Of a stretch of DNA of 40,002 bases, positions 24,978 to 33,332 are shown piece after piece (position 1 is the stretch's first letter; each line of letters opens with the position of its first letter). The notes under the pieces are model-generated. The model saw only the letters and a list, made by a program, of their open reading frames with translations, ran no database searches and was not told the DNA's origin. Origin of the DNA: Deltaproteobacteria bacterium (GTDB lineage Bacteria > Myxococcota_A > UBA9160 > SMWR01); assembly GCA_002729515.1 (NCBI GenBank), contig PBYF01000101.1, positions 1-40,002 on the forward strand. Direction: 5' to 3'. The translations under genes were made by a program, and so were the position numbers.

Positions 24978-25625
24978 TCAGGAACCGGGCGAAGACGCCG
25001 CCCCCCCTGCTTGGCAGCCCTCCATGACCTCAACGATTTCCTCCCGAAGCGCCTCGTACTCTCGCGACACTTCCCCGAGCCAGGTCTTGCGTTCTTCATT
25101 CGAGTCGACCTTGGCAGTCTGGTCGGCGATCACCGCGACCATTCGCATCGCCTGGGCCTGGAGCAGCATGAAACGCGTGTCGAACGTCCCGTCGGAAAAG
25201 ATCATCTCGTAGGTACCCAGCCCTTTCGCCGAAGCCTGGATTGCATCGCCGAAAGGACTCGGGGGCGGATTCCCGGTCACATCCGGACGAAGCTTCCGAA
25301 GCTTCCCCAGTTGCGCCCCTCGCTGCTTCGAGACCTTGCTGATTCGGCCCATGAGATCTGCAACTTCCTTCGCTGGCCCGTGCAACGTGATCTCCCGCAT
25401 GAACTTCAGCCAGCCGATGGAGGACTCGTCGGACAGCGACTGCGCGAGCAACTTGTAGCCGATCAGGGAATCTCCATGGTCGTTTTCCGCTGCCTGAGCC
25501 GCGACCACATCCACCAGAATGGCCGTAACGAGGAGCAAACCGAACCGGACGCAGGCAGCCGAGACGTTCGGGTGTCGGGCGGGCACCGAGCAGTTTTGAA
25601 ATCTATGCGGTGCTTTCATTTTCAT
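24978..25625 (-). CDS. Secreted helical protein, unknown; partner of TerB-like gene
   Basis: The 215-residue precursor has an N-terminal basic region and a hydrophobic segment (CVRFGLLLVTAILVDVVAAQ) that ends at AAENDH, a probable signal cleavage. The mature part is helical and charged, with KLLAQSLSDESSIGWLKFMR, RISKVSKQRGAQLGKLRKLR, and a long helix QAMRMVAVIADQTAKVDSNE. I recognise no family. ATG 25625 has an AGGGAG site. It lies 33 bases after the TerB-like gene on the same strand, so they form an operon. Confidence 0.68.
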   Translation of the reverse strand: MKMKAPHRFQNCSVPARHPNVSAACVRFGLLLVTAILVDVVAAQAAENDHGDSLIGYKLLAQSLSDESSIGWLKFMREITLHGPAKEVADLMGRISKVSKQRGAQLGKLRKLRPDVTGNPPPSPFGDAIQASAKGLGTYEMIFSDGTFDTRFMLLQAQAMRMVAVIADQTAKVDSNEERKTWLGEVSREYEALREEIVEVMEGCQAGGAASSPGS

Positions 25626-25658
25626 TGTGATCTCCCTACGGAAAACCGGAAACGCTGC

Positions 25659-26000
25659 CTACCGAATCAGCTGCGCGAATAGAATCACAGCTTCGCGCTC
25701 CCCTTCGGTCACTTCACCATCGACTGCGACCATCGACTCGACTGAACGCAAGAACTGAACCCGGTGTTGCCGGGGTACATCGGTCGGATCAACGGAATCG
25801 GGGACGGGAGGTGACTTCAGCCATTTCTTGACCTGTCTCATCTCGCCTCGATCGAGCTGGAGGCGCGAAATGAGATGCATACAGAGCGCACGCTCTTCGC
25901 GGGTAATCTTCAGATCCACCCAGGCAAACGAACACACGAAGCGCATGAGACGCATTCGTTCCTCGATGTCCAGATCCTTCAACGTGGAAGCAGACGTCAT
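25659..26000 (-). CDS. TerB-like (tellurite-resistance B family) small protein
   Basis: The all-helical 113-residue protein contains MRLMRFVCSFAWVDLKITRE, ALCMHLISRLQLDRGEMRQV, a proline-rich loop (SPPVPDSVDPTDVPR), and FLRSVESMVAVDGEVTEGER followed by a final helix AVILFAQLIR. The paired D-x-x-I/V-T-x-x-E motifs (VDLKITREE and VDGEVTEGE) are the hallmark of TerB/DUF533-type domains, whose acidic clusters may bind metal. Members are often membrane-associated stress proteins of unresolved function. ATG 26000 follows GGAGAG; a TTG one codon earlier is less likely. It is in an operon with the downstream secreted protein. Confidence 0.75.
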   Translation of the reverse strand: MTSASTLKDLDIEERMRLMRFVCSFAWVDLKITREERALCMHLISRLQLDRGEMRQVKKWLKSPPVPDSVDPTDVPRQHRVQFLRSVESMVAVDGEVTEGEREAVILFAQLIR

Positions 26001-26070
26001 CAAGGTTCTCTCCGTTCCGCCGTCCGATTCAGATCCGTGCCGGAGTCGGCGTCATGATCCATCATATAAA

Positions 26071-26458
26071 CTAACACATCGAGTCATCGATTCCGAAGAT
26101 GAGAGTTCGAGCTGGAGATACAGGCATTGCCGGCCGTGCACCAACAGAAACCGGATAGTGGGCAGAGATGCAAAACCCCTCGACCTCGGGGAACTGCACT
26201 CTGCAGGTGAGACGGCCCGTGCGAACCGGGGCCGGCAGATGGCAGAGCTGCAGCACGGATTCGGCTAGGTATGCGGCATCTTCCGCCGGGTAGTCGTCGG
26301 AGATGTATCGCGTGCCGGCTGAACGCCCAGTTGCAAATCGTCGAGACGTAGCCCGGCCCCGCGCTGCGGGAACGTATTCACGCGCGAGCTTCTCCCTGAA
26401 TTCCCGCAACTTTCCCGGGCAAAGCTGGATCTGGTCGAGAACGAAGATCGGTTCCGCG
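26071..26458 (-). pseudogene. Chimeric relic: NIPSNAP-like head joined to SDR-like tail
   Basis: A single minus-strand frame beginning just after the hydrolase stop reads EPIFVLDQIQLCPGKLREFR then EKLAREYVPAARGRG, resembling the N-terminus of NIPSNAP/EthD-type small proteins (F-V-L-D-x-I-x-L-x-P-G-K). It then continues with DYPAEDAAYLAESVLQLCHL and PAPVRTGRLTCRVQFPE, which resembles the C-terminal helix and strand of a short-chain dehydrogenase. No start codon is visible. I interpret it as two truncated genes fused by deletion. Beyond 26071 to the TerB-like gene nothing else is recognised. Confidence 0.4.
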
Positions 26459-26459
26459 A

Positions 26460-27413
26460 TCAGGGATCACCCAGGAAGCGCTGGATCGCCGCGCTGCGCT
26501 CCTTGAACATCGCCTCGGCCGTCGGGCTGCCCGCCACGAGGTCGTAGCCATGGATGGCGCCCTTGGCCTCGCGCAAGTCGACGGACACGCCAGCCGCCTG
26601 CAGGGCGTCGGCGTATTGCCGGCCTTCGTCTCGCAGTGGATCGAATTCCGCCACCTCAACTCGGGCGGGCGGCAGCCCGGCGAAATTCTCCCGGTGCAGC
26701 GGCGCCGCGTAGGGAGAAACCGGCGTGCTGCCACCGCTCGTCGCGTACTCGGTTCCCCGGAGATACACCTTCCACATCGCCCGATTCGATGCGGTCTTCC
26801 ACAAAGGGGTATCTGTGAACTCGCGCGCCGATTTGGTCTTGGTCTCGTGGTCCGTAACCGGGTAGATGAGGATCTGGGCGCAGATCGGGTTCTCGTTTCG
26901 ATCCGCCGCCTTCTGCGCCACACCCGCCGCCAGCGCCCCCCCCGCGCTGTCTCCGATCAAAGCCACGCGCTGCGGATCGACCCCGAGATCGGCCGCGTTG
27001 GCGTGAACCCACGCCAGGGTCGCGTAGCAGTCGTCGAAGGGTGCCGGAAAGGGGTGACCGATGGACAGCCGATAGTCGGGGAAGAAGACGCGGCAACGTC
27101 CTTCGAGGGCGTAGCGCTCCGCAGCGGCAAGGTGAAGCCCTGCGTAAGTGAAGAAAAAGCCACCGCCGTGGTAGTCGATGAGGGCCGGTGCGGTGCCGGA
27201 CAGATCTTTGGGAACGATCTCGAAGACGGGCGTCGCGGTGCCGTCCTCAGCGCGAACGGAGTGGGTGCGCACAGCGACGCGATCGCTCCAGGTGAAGCCG
27301 CGGCGCTGTATCCGAATCAGCAGATTGACGCCGCGCAACAGGATCCCGTTCGACGGCATCGTGATTCTCGGCTGAGACACGAATTCGGGAGCCAGGGCGT
27401 AGGTCTCGCGCAT
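26460..27413 (-). CDS. HSL-family alpha/beta hydrolase (esterase)
   Basis: The 317-residue protein has an alpha/beta hydrolase-3 fold. The oxyanion motif HGGGFFFTY and the nucleophile elbow GDSAGG (GDSAGGALAAGVA) define the hormone-sensitive-lipase family, and the DPLRDEG and IHGYD segments supply the Asp and His of the triad. It should hydrolyse carboxyl esters of acyl lipids or small aromatics. ATG 27413 follows a GGAGG site; an upstream frame adds a low-complexity region. It is downstream of an SDR gene on the same strand, with 135 bases between them. Confidence 0.87.
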   Translation of the reverse strand: MRETYALAPEFVSQPRITMPSNGILLRGVNLLIRIQRRGFTWSDRVAVRTHSVRAEDGTATPVFEIVPKDLSGTAPALIDYHGGGFFFTYAGLHLAAAERYALEGRCRVFFPDYRLSIGHPFPAPFDDCYATLAWVHANAADLGVDPQRVALIGDSAGGALAAGVAQKAADRNENPICAQILIYPVTDHETKTKSAREFTDTPLWKTASNRAMWKVYLRGTEYATSGGSTPVSPYAAPLHRENFAGLPPARVEVAEFDPLRDEGRQYADALQAAGVSVDLREAKGAIHGYDLVAGSPTAEAMFKERSAAIQRFLGDP

Positions 27414-27548
27414 GGGAAAAGCCTCCGGAACTGGGAATGCGCAAGAGTCTGCCAGGGTTTTCAGCGTCGAGCGACTCGAAGTTTCCCAGGCTTCGAGGGT
27501 GCGATCGCGCGTTCGACGCGGAGGCAGCACGCGAATCGCGGATCTGGC

Positions 27549-28478
27549 TCAGAGTTCGCCGCGCACCAGCTTCCAGAATGCCGGTGCAGCCTCGTCTTCG
27601 GCTGCGGAGTGCGACTCGGGCAGATTGCCGCCAACATCCGTAAAGCCGTACTCACGCCCGAGATCCGTCGTCTTGAATGCCTTTCCGGACTTCTCGGCGA
27701 CGGCTCGGTCCGTAGCGAGCGCGACAACCGAGCGACCCGATAGCCGGGGGGTCTCGGCAACCCCCACGTCGAGTCCGAACACCGACAGCCGCCCGTCATC
27801 GCCGACCTCGCCCTGCGAGACCAGGGTCTCGGTTGCGACGAGGCCGGGCCAGATCGAAATCGCCGAGACTCCGAACTTGTGGATGTCGTGGTGAATCGCG
27901 GCCGTGAGCTTGTCGATTCCGGCCTTGCAGACACCGTAGGGAACCGCGATGACGTAGTAGTCCGGCTGCGCACCCTCGGAAGAGACGTTGACGATCAGGC
28001 CTGAGCCCTGCTTCAACATCAGCGGCGCGCCCAGCGCGCTCGCAACGTAGTGGGAGCGCAGACCCACGCGCAGGGTACTGTCGAAGCTCTCGAACGGGAT
28101 GTCCCAGAACTTCAGCCCGAGCATCGACGCCTGGTCGTTCCAGCAAACGTTGTTGACCAGAATATCGAGCTTGCCTTCGTCTCTTTCGATTCGGTCGAAG
28201 ACCTCGCGCACCTGCTCGTCATCGGCATGGTCACACGCGACGGCGACACCGCGCCCACCGAGCGCGTCGATCTCGGTCGCCGTGGCATCGATCGTGCCGG
28301 CCTGCTTCGCATCCTTTGCCCAGGCGGGCAAATCCGCCGTATCGGGACGCGTGCGCCCCGTCACGTAGACCGTGGCGCCCGCGGCCCCGAGCTCCACCGC
28401 GATGCCCTTCCCGATACCCCTGCTCGCACCGGTGACGAGCGCAACCTTGCTCCGGAGGGGAGCGTCCGTACGAGTCAT
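27549..28478 (-). CDS. Short-chain dehydrogenase/reductase, DHRS1-like
   Basis: The 309-residue protein has a classical SDR fold. It shows the NAD(P) motif TGASRGIG, the NNVCWND segment (NNAG equivalent), the catalytic Ser of NVSSEGA and the Y-x-x-x-K motif in PYGVCKAGID. The length and the AEKSGKAFKTTDLG C-terminal segment resemble the DHRS1 subfamily, which reduces steroids or other carbonyls. The ATG at 28478 follows GGAGG eight bases away. It is divergent from the TMTC-like gene and may form an operon with the following HSL-type hydrolase. Confidence 0.88.
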   Translation of the reverse strand: MTRTDAPLRSKVALVTGASRGIGKGIAVELGAAGATVYVTGRTRPDTADLPAWAKDAKQAGTIDATATEIDALGGRGVAVACDHADDEQVREVFDRIERDEGKLDILVNNVCWNDQASMLGLKFWDIPFESFDSTLRVGLRSHYVASALGAPLMLKQGSGLIVNVSSEGAQPDYYVIAVPYGVCKAGIDKLTAAIHHDIHKFGVSAISIWPGLVATETLVSQGEVGDDGRLSVFGLDVGVAETPRLSGRSVVALATDRAVAEKSGKAFKTTDLGREYGFTDVGGNLPESHSAAEDEAAPAFWKLVRGEL

Positions 28479-28656
28479 GCACAAATCCTCCGGGGACCCA
28501 GCCTAGCGCTCCCCGCTGCGACCCGGCGAACAGACGCATCGAGCGGGCGGTGCGTGCCAGCCCACTCGGCCCAACCGGCAAACCGGGTGCTCGCGGGGGC
28601 ACCCCTCCGGCGTACACCCAGCGCCGCAGGGCGGGAGTGAGTATGTTGAGTCCCGG

Positions 28657-30291
28657 ATGCAGAGCGTGGCAGGGAAGGGAGAGTCGCTGTCCGGGGCAGG
28701 CCCTTCTCTCGCCATCGTCGCGGGGGTCTGCACGGCGCTGTTGGCGGCCATCGCGGTGGTCTACGCCCAGACGCTCGGGTTCTCCTTCGTATACCTCGAC
28801 GACCCACGCTACGTGCTGGGGAATCCGGTCGTCCCAGACGGACTCACGCTGCGCGGTGTCGCCTGGGCCTTCACCGATTCGTTCGACGGAAACTGGTTCC
28901 CGATCACCTGGACGTCGCACATGCTCGACGTCGAGATCTTCGGCGTCGATCCGGCAGGCCACCACGCGACGAACGTCGCACTCCACGCGGCCAACACCCT
29001 GCTGCTCCTGGCGGTATTGCGCCGGCTCTCGGGAGACTTCTGGCCCAGTGCCTTCGTGGCCATGATCTTCGCGCTCCACCCAATCCACGTCGAATCGGTG
29101 GCGTGGATCGCCGAACGCAAGAACCTGCTGAGCACCTTCTTCGGGCTGCTCGCGATCGGCGCCTACGAACGCTTTGCGCGGCGGAGAGAAGGCCGCTGGC
29201 TGTGGGCCTCGACGGTGCTCCTCGCGTTCTCACTGATGTCGAAGCCGATGTTCGTGACGCTGCCCTTCGTCGTGCTGCTGCTCGATTACTGGCCACTGCG
29301 GCGCTGGCCGGGTGAACGGGTGAGCCGCCTGCTGGCGGAAAAGCTGCCCCTCTTCGCGCTATCGCTGGTGTCCTGCCTGGTGACCCTGAGCGCGCAGAGC
29401 GGAGCGGGGGCGATGCTCGCGGGCCAGCGGCTCGGCCTGCTGCATCGGGTGCTGAACGCCGCGCTGGGCTACGCGGAGTACCTGCAACGGACGCTGTGGC
29501 CTCGAGATCTGGTCGCGCTGTATCCCCATCCCTACCTGCCTTCGGCGGGCGGCGTGCCTCCCACGGCGACGGAGCTCCTGGCGGCCCTCGTCGCACTGGC
29601 GGCTGTCAGCGCCGGCGTCTGGGTACTGCGGCGGCACCGGTACCCGGTGGTCGGATGGCTCTGGTTCCTGGGCACGCTGGTGCCCGTCATCGGAATCGTA
29701 CAGGTGGGCCAACAGGGCTTTGCCGACCGCTATGGCTATGTGCCTCAGGTGGGCCTTTGCATCATGGCGGCTTGGGGTGGGAGCGATCTGCTGCGCCGGG
29801 TAAGACCGCAGGCGGTCCGGACCTGGCTCGCGGCGGGCGCCTTCGCACTCGGCGTGCCCCTGGCATTCGCCGCCCACGCCCAGGCCGCTCACTGGCGCGA
29901 GCCCGCGAGCCCCTTCGACCGCGCCCTGGCCGTGTATTCCGGCAATCATTTCATGCGCCTTGGCCTCGCCGGCGCGTTGCGCCGGGCCGGCCGGCTCGAC
30001 GAGGCCGCCGGCCACTACACGATCCTCCTCGCGACGAACCCCGGTTCCAGTCGCGCCGAGAACGGTCTCGGCATGATCTTCCAGGACCGGGGAGACAACG
30101 CAGAGGCCGTGACTCACTTCGAGCGCGCGCTCGAGATCGATCCCGACAACGGTCTGGTACTCGCAAACCTCGGCCGGTCACTCCGCGCGCTCGGACGCAA
30201 CGCCGAGGCTCTAGAGGCGTTCCGCCGCGCGCTCGAATTCCGGCCCAACTCGAAACGCCTGCGGCGCGACCTGGCTTCGCTCGAGCCCTAG
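28657..30291 (+). CDS. TMTC-like membrane glycosyltransferase with TPR repeats
   Basis: The 544-residue protein has about ten membrane helices followed by TPRs. The N-terminal part has the GT39-like features FSFVYLDDPRYVLGNP (a luminal/periplasmic acidic loop), FPITWTSHMLDVEIFG, NVALHAANTLLLLAVLRR, and FALHPIHVESVAWIAERKN, which is the TMTC/DUF1736 pattern. The C-terminal about 110 residues are three TPRs (LAGALRRAGRLDEAAGHYTI, NGLGMIFQDRGDNAEAVTHF, NLGRSLRALGRNAEALEAFR). By family it would transfer a sugar (often mannose from a lipid carrier) to proteins outside the membrane. The ATG at 28657 has no clear ribosome site. Confidence 0.83.
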   Translation: MQSVAGKGESLSGAGPSLAIVAGVCTALLAAIAVVYAQTLGFSFVYLDDPRYVLGNPVVPDGLTLRGVAWAFTDSFDGNWFPITWTSHMLDVEIFGVDPAGHHATNVALHAANTLLLLAVLRRLSGDFWPSAFVAMIFALHPIHVESVAWIAERKNLLSTFFGLLAIGAYERFARRREGRWLWASTVLLAFSLMSKPMFVTLPFVVLLLDYWPLRRWPGERVSRLLAEKLPLFALSLVSCLVTLSAQSGAGAMLAGQRLGLLHRVLNAALGYAEYLQRTLWPRDLVALYPHPYLPSAGGVPPTATELLAALVALAAVSAGVWVLRRHRYPVVGWLWFLGTLVPVIGIVQVGQQGFADRYGYVPQVGLCIMAAWGGSDLLRRVRPQAVRTWLAAGAFALGVPLAFAAHAQAAHWREPASPFDRALAVYSGNHFMRLGLAGALRRAGRLDEAAGHYTILLATNPGSSRAENGLGMIFQDRGDNAEAVTHFERALEIDPDNGLVLANLGRSLRALGRNAEALEAFRRALEFRPNSKRLRRDLASLEP

Positions 30292-30406
30292 CCCATGCCC
30301 GGTTGTCCGCACCGAGATGAATCGCCTCTGGCCCGGAGGTTTCGCAGCGCCGCAATAGCAGGTACAAGACGGGGTAGCCCGGGCCAGACCCTCCGCTCCG
30401 GGCCAA

Positions 30407-31456
30407 ATGGGTGATCCCATGACGGCCTTCGAACGCACATTCCCGACGACCCGCCGAAGGGTGCTGCAGCTGCTCGCGCTCCTGGGTCTCGGAGGCTCCG
30501 AAGCCGCGCGCACCGCCGCCGCACTCGCCGCACCTTCCAACCAGGCTGACCCGGTCTGGCCCGAGATGACCTACCGCATCCTGGGCCGGACGGGCTTTGA
30601 CGGCAGCCGGCTCGTCTTCGGCTGCGGCGCCGCGCTCATGCTCTGGGGAAAGGACGATCTCCTCGATGAGGCCTTCGACCACGGAGTGAACGTTTTCGAC
30701 GTCGGAACGAGCCACTACTACCGCAACGCCGAGGCAAACCTGGCAGCCTTCGCCAAGAAACACCGCGACCGGATATTCCTGATCTCCAAGGGACTCGTCG
30801 GCATCGATGTCGAACCGACCGACGTGCTGAACAGCGCACAGTGCAAGACGGCTGCCCGGAACTGGGCCGGCGCACTGGACGCGAGCCTTACGGACCTCGA
30901 AACCGACCACGTCGATGCCTACTACGTCATGGCGGTAAACAACACCTCCCTCACGAGGAGTGAGGAGATGCGCGAGGCATTCCTGACCGCGAAGAAGGCG
31001 GGGAAGGTCGACCACTGGGGTGTGAGCACGCACCAGAACGCCCAGGCAGTTCTAGACGCCGCCGCAGACACGGGGGAGTATTCGCTCGCCCAGATCGCGA
31101 TCACGCCGGCGGGCTGGTACGACTGGAGCAGCAAGGGAGTCCTGGCCGGCTCGAAGTCCATGGCGGCTCTTCAGCCTGTGCTCGCCAAGGCGCGCGAAGC
31201 GGGCATCGGTTTGATCGGAATGAAGGCGGCACGTCACTTGACCGGTCGTTGGCTCGGTTTCGGTCCCGACCGACCCACCGCCTTCGACGACCACTACGAC
31301 ACCGAGTTCCTTGCGACCCCCCTGTCACCTTTCCAGCGCAGCTACGCCTACGTGCTCGCGCACGGGCTCGACGCGGTCAATGCCGACAGCCAATCCCCGG
31401 AGCACCTGCACGAGAATTTCGTCGCGGCGGCGACCGCCCAGAGCTATTTCGCGTAG
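30407..31456 (+). CDS. Tat-exported aldo/keto reductase-like protein
   Basis: The 349-residue protein has an N-terminal twin-arginine signal: TTRRRVLQLLALLGLGG, followed by an Ala-rich region. The AKR barrel is recognised from YRILGRTGFDGSRLVFGCGA, GVNVFDVGTSHYY and FLISKG. The tetrad Asp (FDVG), Tyr (HYY) and Lys (ISKG) are in place, but the fourth residue, normally His in DLYLLH, is replaced (DAYYVMAVNN), so hydride transfer may be impaired or the substrate unusual. The start is ATG 30407 or ATG 30419. A SnoaL-like gene follows 122 bases later on the same strand. Confidence 0.83.
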   Translation: MGDPMTAFERTFPTTRRRVLQLLALLGLGGSEAARTAAALAAPSNQADPVWPEMTYRILGRTGFDGSRLVFGCGAALMLWGKDDLLDEAFDHGVNVFDVGTSHYYRNAEANLAAFAKKHRDRIFLISKGLVGIDVEPTDVLNSAQCKTAARNWAGALDASLTDLETDHVDAYYVMAVNNTSLTRSEEMREAFLTAKKAGKVDHWGVSTHQNAQAVLDAAADTGEYSLAQIAITPAGWYDWSSKGVLAGSKSMAALQPVLAKAREAGIGLIGMKAARHLTGRWLGFGPDRPTAFDDHYDTEFLATPLSPFQRSYAYVLAHGLDAVNADSQSPEHLHENFVAAATAQSYFA

Positions 31457-31578
31457 CGCGGCGAAACAGAAGAGATGCTTGCGAACACCCGGACCGGATG
31501 CGGGCACGTCGCGCTCGGGTCCGTGGGCGCGCACCGGGCGTGGGGTATCGTTCGAATCCCGAGTCAGAGGAGCCCTGG

Positions 31579-32088
31579 ATGAAGGATCCCATCGCCGCCG
31601 AAGCGCTACAGACCTACGAACGTTTCGTCGCCACCCGCAACGAGATCGACGTGGGAAACAGACCCTGGTCGGCCCTTGCCGACTACTTCACCGAGGATGC
31701 CGCCTACATCGATCCGGCCTGGGGACGCATCGAAGGCCGCGAGGCGATCCGCGAGTTCTTCGAAGCGTCGATGGCGGGACTGACCGGGTACGGCTGGTCG
31801 ACGCCCGAAAACTGGACGCTGGCGCAGGGCCACCGCCTGGTCAGCCAATGGGACCAGGTGCTCGGCCATCGCAAAGACGGAACACCGTGGATGGTTCCCG
31901 GCCTGTCGATCCTGTACTACGCGGGCAACCAGCTCTTCTGCTACAGCCACGACATGCTCAACATGACGCATATCGGCCAGACCATGCGCGAAATGGGGTG
32001 GGAGCCGCCGAAAATTTTCAACATGCCGCCCCGGAAACCGAACCGGGACGTCTCGTTGCCCTCGGCCTGGACTCATCTCGCGAAATAG
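31579..32088 (+). CDS. SnoaL/NTF2-like protein
   Basis: The 169-residue protein has an NTF2-like cone fold. The sequence has the N-terminal helix EALQTYERFVATRNEID, the DYFTEDAAYIDPAWGRIEGR segment typical of SnoaL-like polyketide cyclase/ketosteroid isomerase families, EAIREFFEASMAGLTGYG, and a C-terminal beta region with SILYYAGNQLFCYSHDMLNM. It probably binds a small hydrophobic molecule. The ATG at 31579 follows AGAGGAG. It is downstream of the aldo/keto reductase and possibly in an operon with it; the C-terminal extension of about 30 residues is Pro-rich. Confidence 0.83.
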   Translation: MKDPIAAEALQTYERFVATRNEIDVGNRPWSALADYFTEDAAYIDPAWGRIEGREAIREFFEASMAGLTGYGWSTPENWTLAQGHRLVSQWDQVLGHRKDGTPWMVPGLSILYYAGNQLFCYSHDMLNMTHIGQTMREMGWEPPKIFNMPPRKPNRDVSLPSAWTHLAK

Positions 32089-32136
32089 CAAAGAATTCGT
32101 GAACGCCGATCGCGCCCGAGGTCTCTTTCGCGAGTT

Positions 32137-32595
32137 CTATTCGAAGCGGTCCGCCTGCGCAGCAGGAATTTCCCCGCCGAGTTCCCGGTACGCGGCCGCG
32201 GCCTCGTCGTACGCGGCGCGTGCCTCGTCGCGCTCGGTCACGATGGCGGCCTTTGCATCACCGCTGGGATAGTGGTGGGCCATCATGTTCGAGTAGGCGG
32301 CATTTGCGGCCTCGAGGCGAGTGGCAGCCGTATCCAGAGCCTGACGGGCCCGGAGAAACGCTTCGCGGTTCTGGGCCGGCACCGGGGCCGGTTCCGCATC
32401 TCCGGGCAGGGGCTCGGGCGACGGGGTCAGGAGAGAATCCGGACTGACCGGTTGCACGTGGGGCACGTCTTCGAGCGGCACTGTCTCCCCTGGCTCCGCC
32501 GCCGGGGAATTCGTGACCGCTGCAAAACCGAGCGCTGCCGCCACAAGCAAGGCGGCAAAGCCGCGCCTTCGGAACATATCGATGCTAGAGCGCAT
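32137..32595 (-). CDS. Small exported helical protein, unknown
   Basis: The 152-residue precursor has a signal peptide (RRRGFAALLVAAALGFAAVT, cleaved near AAEPGE), then a Pro/Glu-rich linker (PSPEPLPGDAEPAPVPAQN) and a helical domain rich in Ala and Glu: FLRARQALDTAATRLEAANA, AAIVTERDEARAAYDEAAAA. It may form a coiled coil in the periplasm. ATG 32595 follows a GGAGG site. I recognise no family. It is followed upstream by the DUF3127 gene, also on the minus strand, 68 bases away. Confidence 0.7.
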   Translation of the reverse strand: MRSSIDMFRRRGFAALLVAAALGFAAVTNSPAAEPGETVPLEDVPHVQPVSPDSLLTPSPEPLPGDAEPAPVPAQNREAFLRARQALDTAATRLEAANAAYSNMMAHHYPSGDAKAAIVTERDEARAAYDEAAAAYRELGGEIPAAQADRFE

Positions 32596-32663
32596 TCTCT
32601 GCACCTCCTCGCATGGCCGACGGACCGGGCTGCGCCGATCGCGTCGTCTCTGCAACCATCCAA

Positions 32664-33017
32664 TTAGAAGGGGATGTCCCCGGTATCGGGCGGGGGTCCG
32701 TCGTGGCTGGGCGGCCCGGCATTGGACTGAGCCGCCAGCTTTTCGAGCGTCCAGACATCGAGGCTGTTGAAATAGCGGACTTCGTTCTTCGGGCTCGTCC
32801 ACTCGCGCCCCCGCAGGCTGAAATCCACCCGCACCTCGTCGCCCTCTGCGAAGTCGTCCAGGGCTTCGCAGCGATTGCCCGTGAGTTGGAACAGCACGAA
32901 CTGCGGGTATTGCGGGTTGTCCCCCATCTCGAGCACGAACTCGCGCTTCCGAAAGCGCTCTGTGATCTGCTTGGATTCGAAGACGGCGTGGATCCTACCG
33001 GTAGCTGCCAATCCCAT
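32664..33017 (-). CDS. DUF3127 protein (OB-fold-like)
   Basis: The 117-residue protein matches DUF3127: VFESKQITERFRKREFVLEM, GDNPQYPQFVLFQLTGNRCE, FAEGDEVRVDFSLRGREWTS, and YFNSLDVWTLEKL. The fold is thought to be OB-like, with a short Pro-rich tail (SHDGPPPDTGDIPF). Function is unknown; the family is best known from Bacteroidetes, so its presence may reflect transfer (inference). The ATG at 33017 has no strong SD. The 315-base gap from here to the HiPIP start (33018-33332) has no other gene and presumably holds divergent promoters. Confidence 0.82.
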   Translation of the reverse strand: MGLAATGRIHAVFESKQITERFRKREFVLEMGDNPQYPQFVLFQLTGNRCEALDDFAEGDEVRVDFSLRGREWTSPKNEVRYFNSLDVWTLEKLAAQSNAGPPSHDGPPPDTGDIPF

Positions 33018-33332
33018 CGGGCGAGCATAGTGCGTCGGAACGCGGAATGGCAGAGCCGGCAGGGCCTACGCATCGACCGGGACGCCCGACCTCGAGTTCC
33101 GCATCGGAAAAACAACGGCATCTCGGAGGAAACTCGAGGCTCGTCGAGGCTGCAGACCCGCCACTCACATCGAGGCCCCACCCCGTGTTGCCAAGCCGCG
33201 TCGTGTGAAACGCCGGAAACCTCATGCAACCGACCGGCCGTGACCCCCCGTGGGGATTTCATCGACGGCCGCACTGAGCCATCCTTGGGCAGGCAGGGGG
33301 AACCGAGCCGCAGACGCGCGGGAGGAAACGAC

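Noticed and set aside
31540..31575. GTTCGAATCCC, resembling a tRNA T-loop
   Set aside because: No pairing T-stem, anticodon arm or acceptor stem can be drawn around it; it lies just upstream of the SnoaL-like gene.
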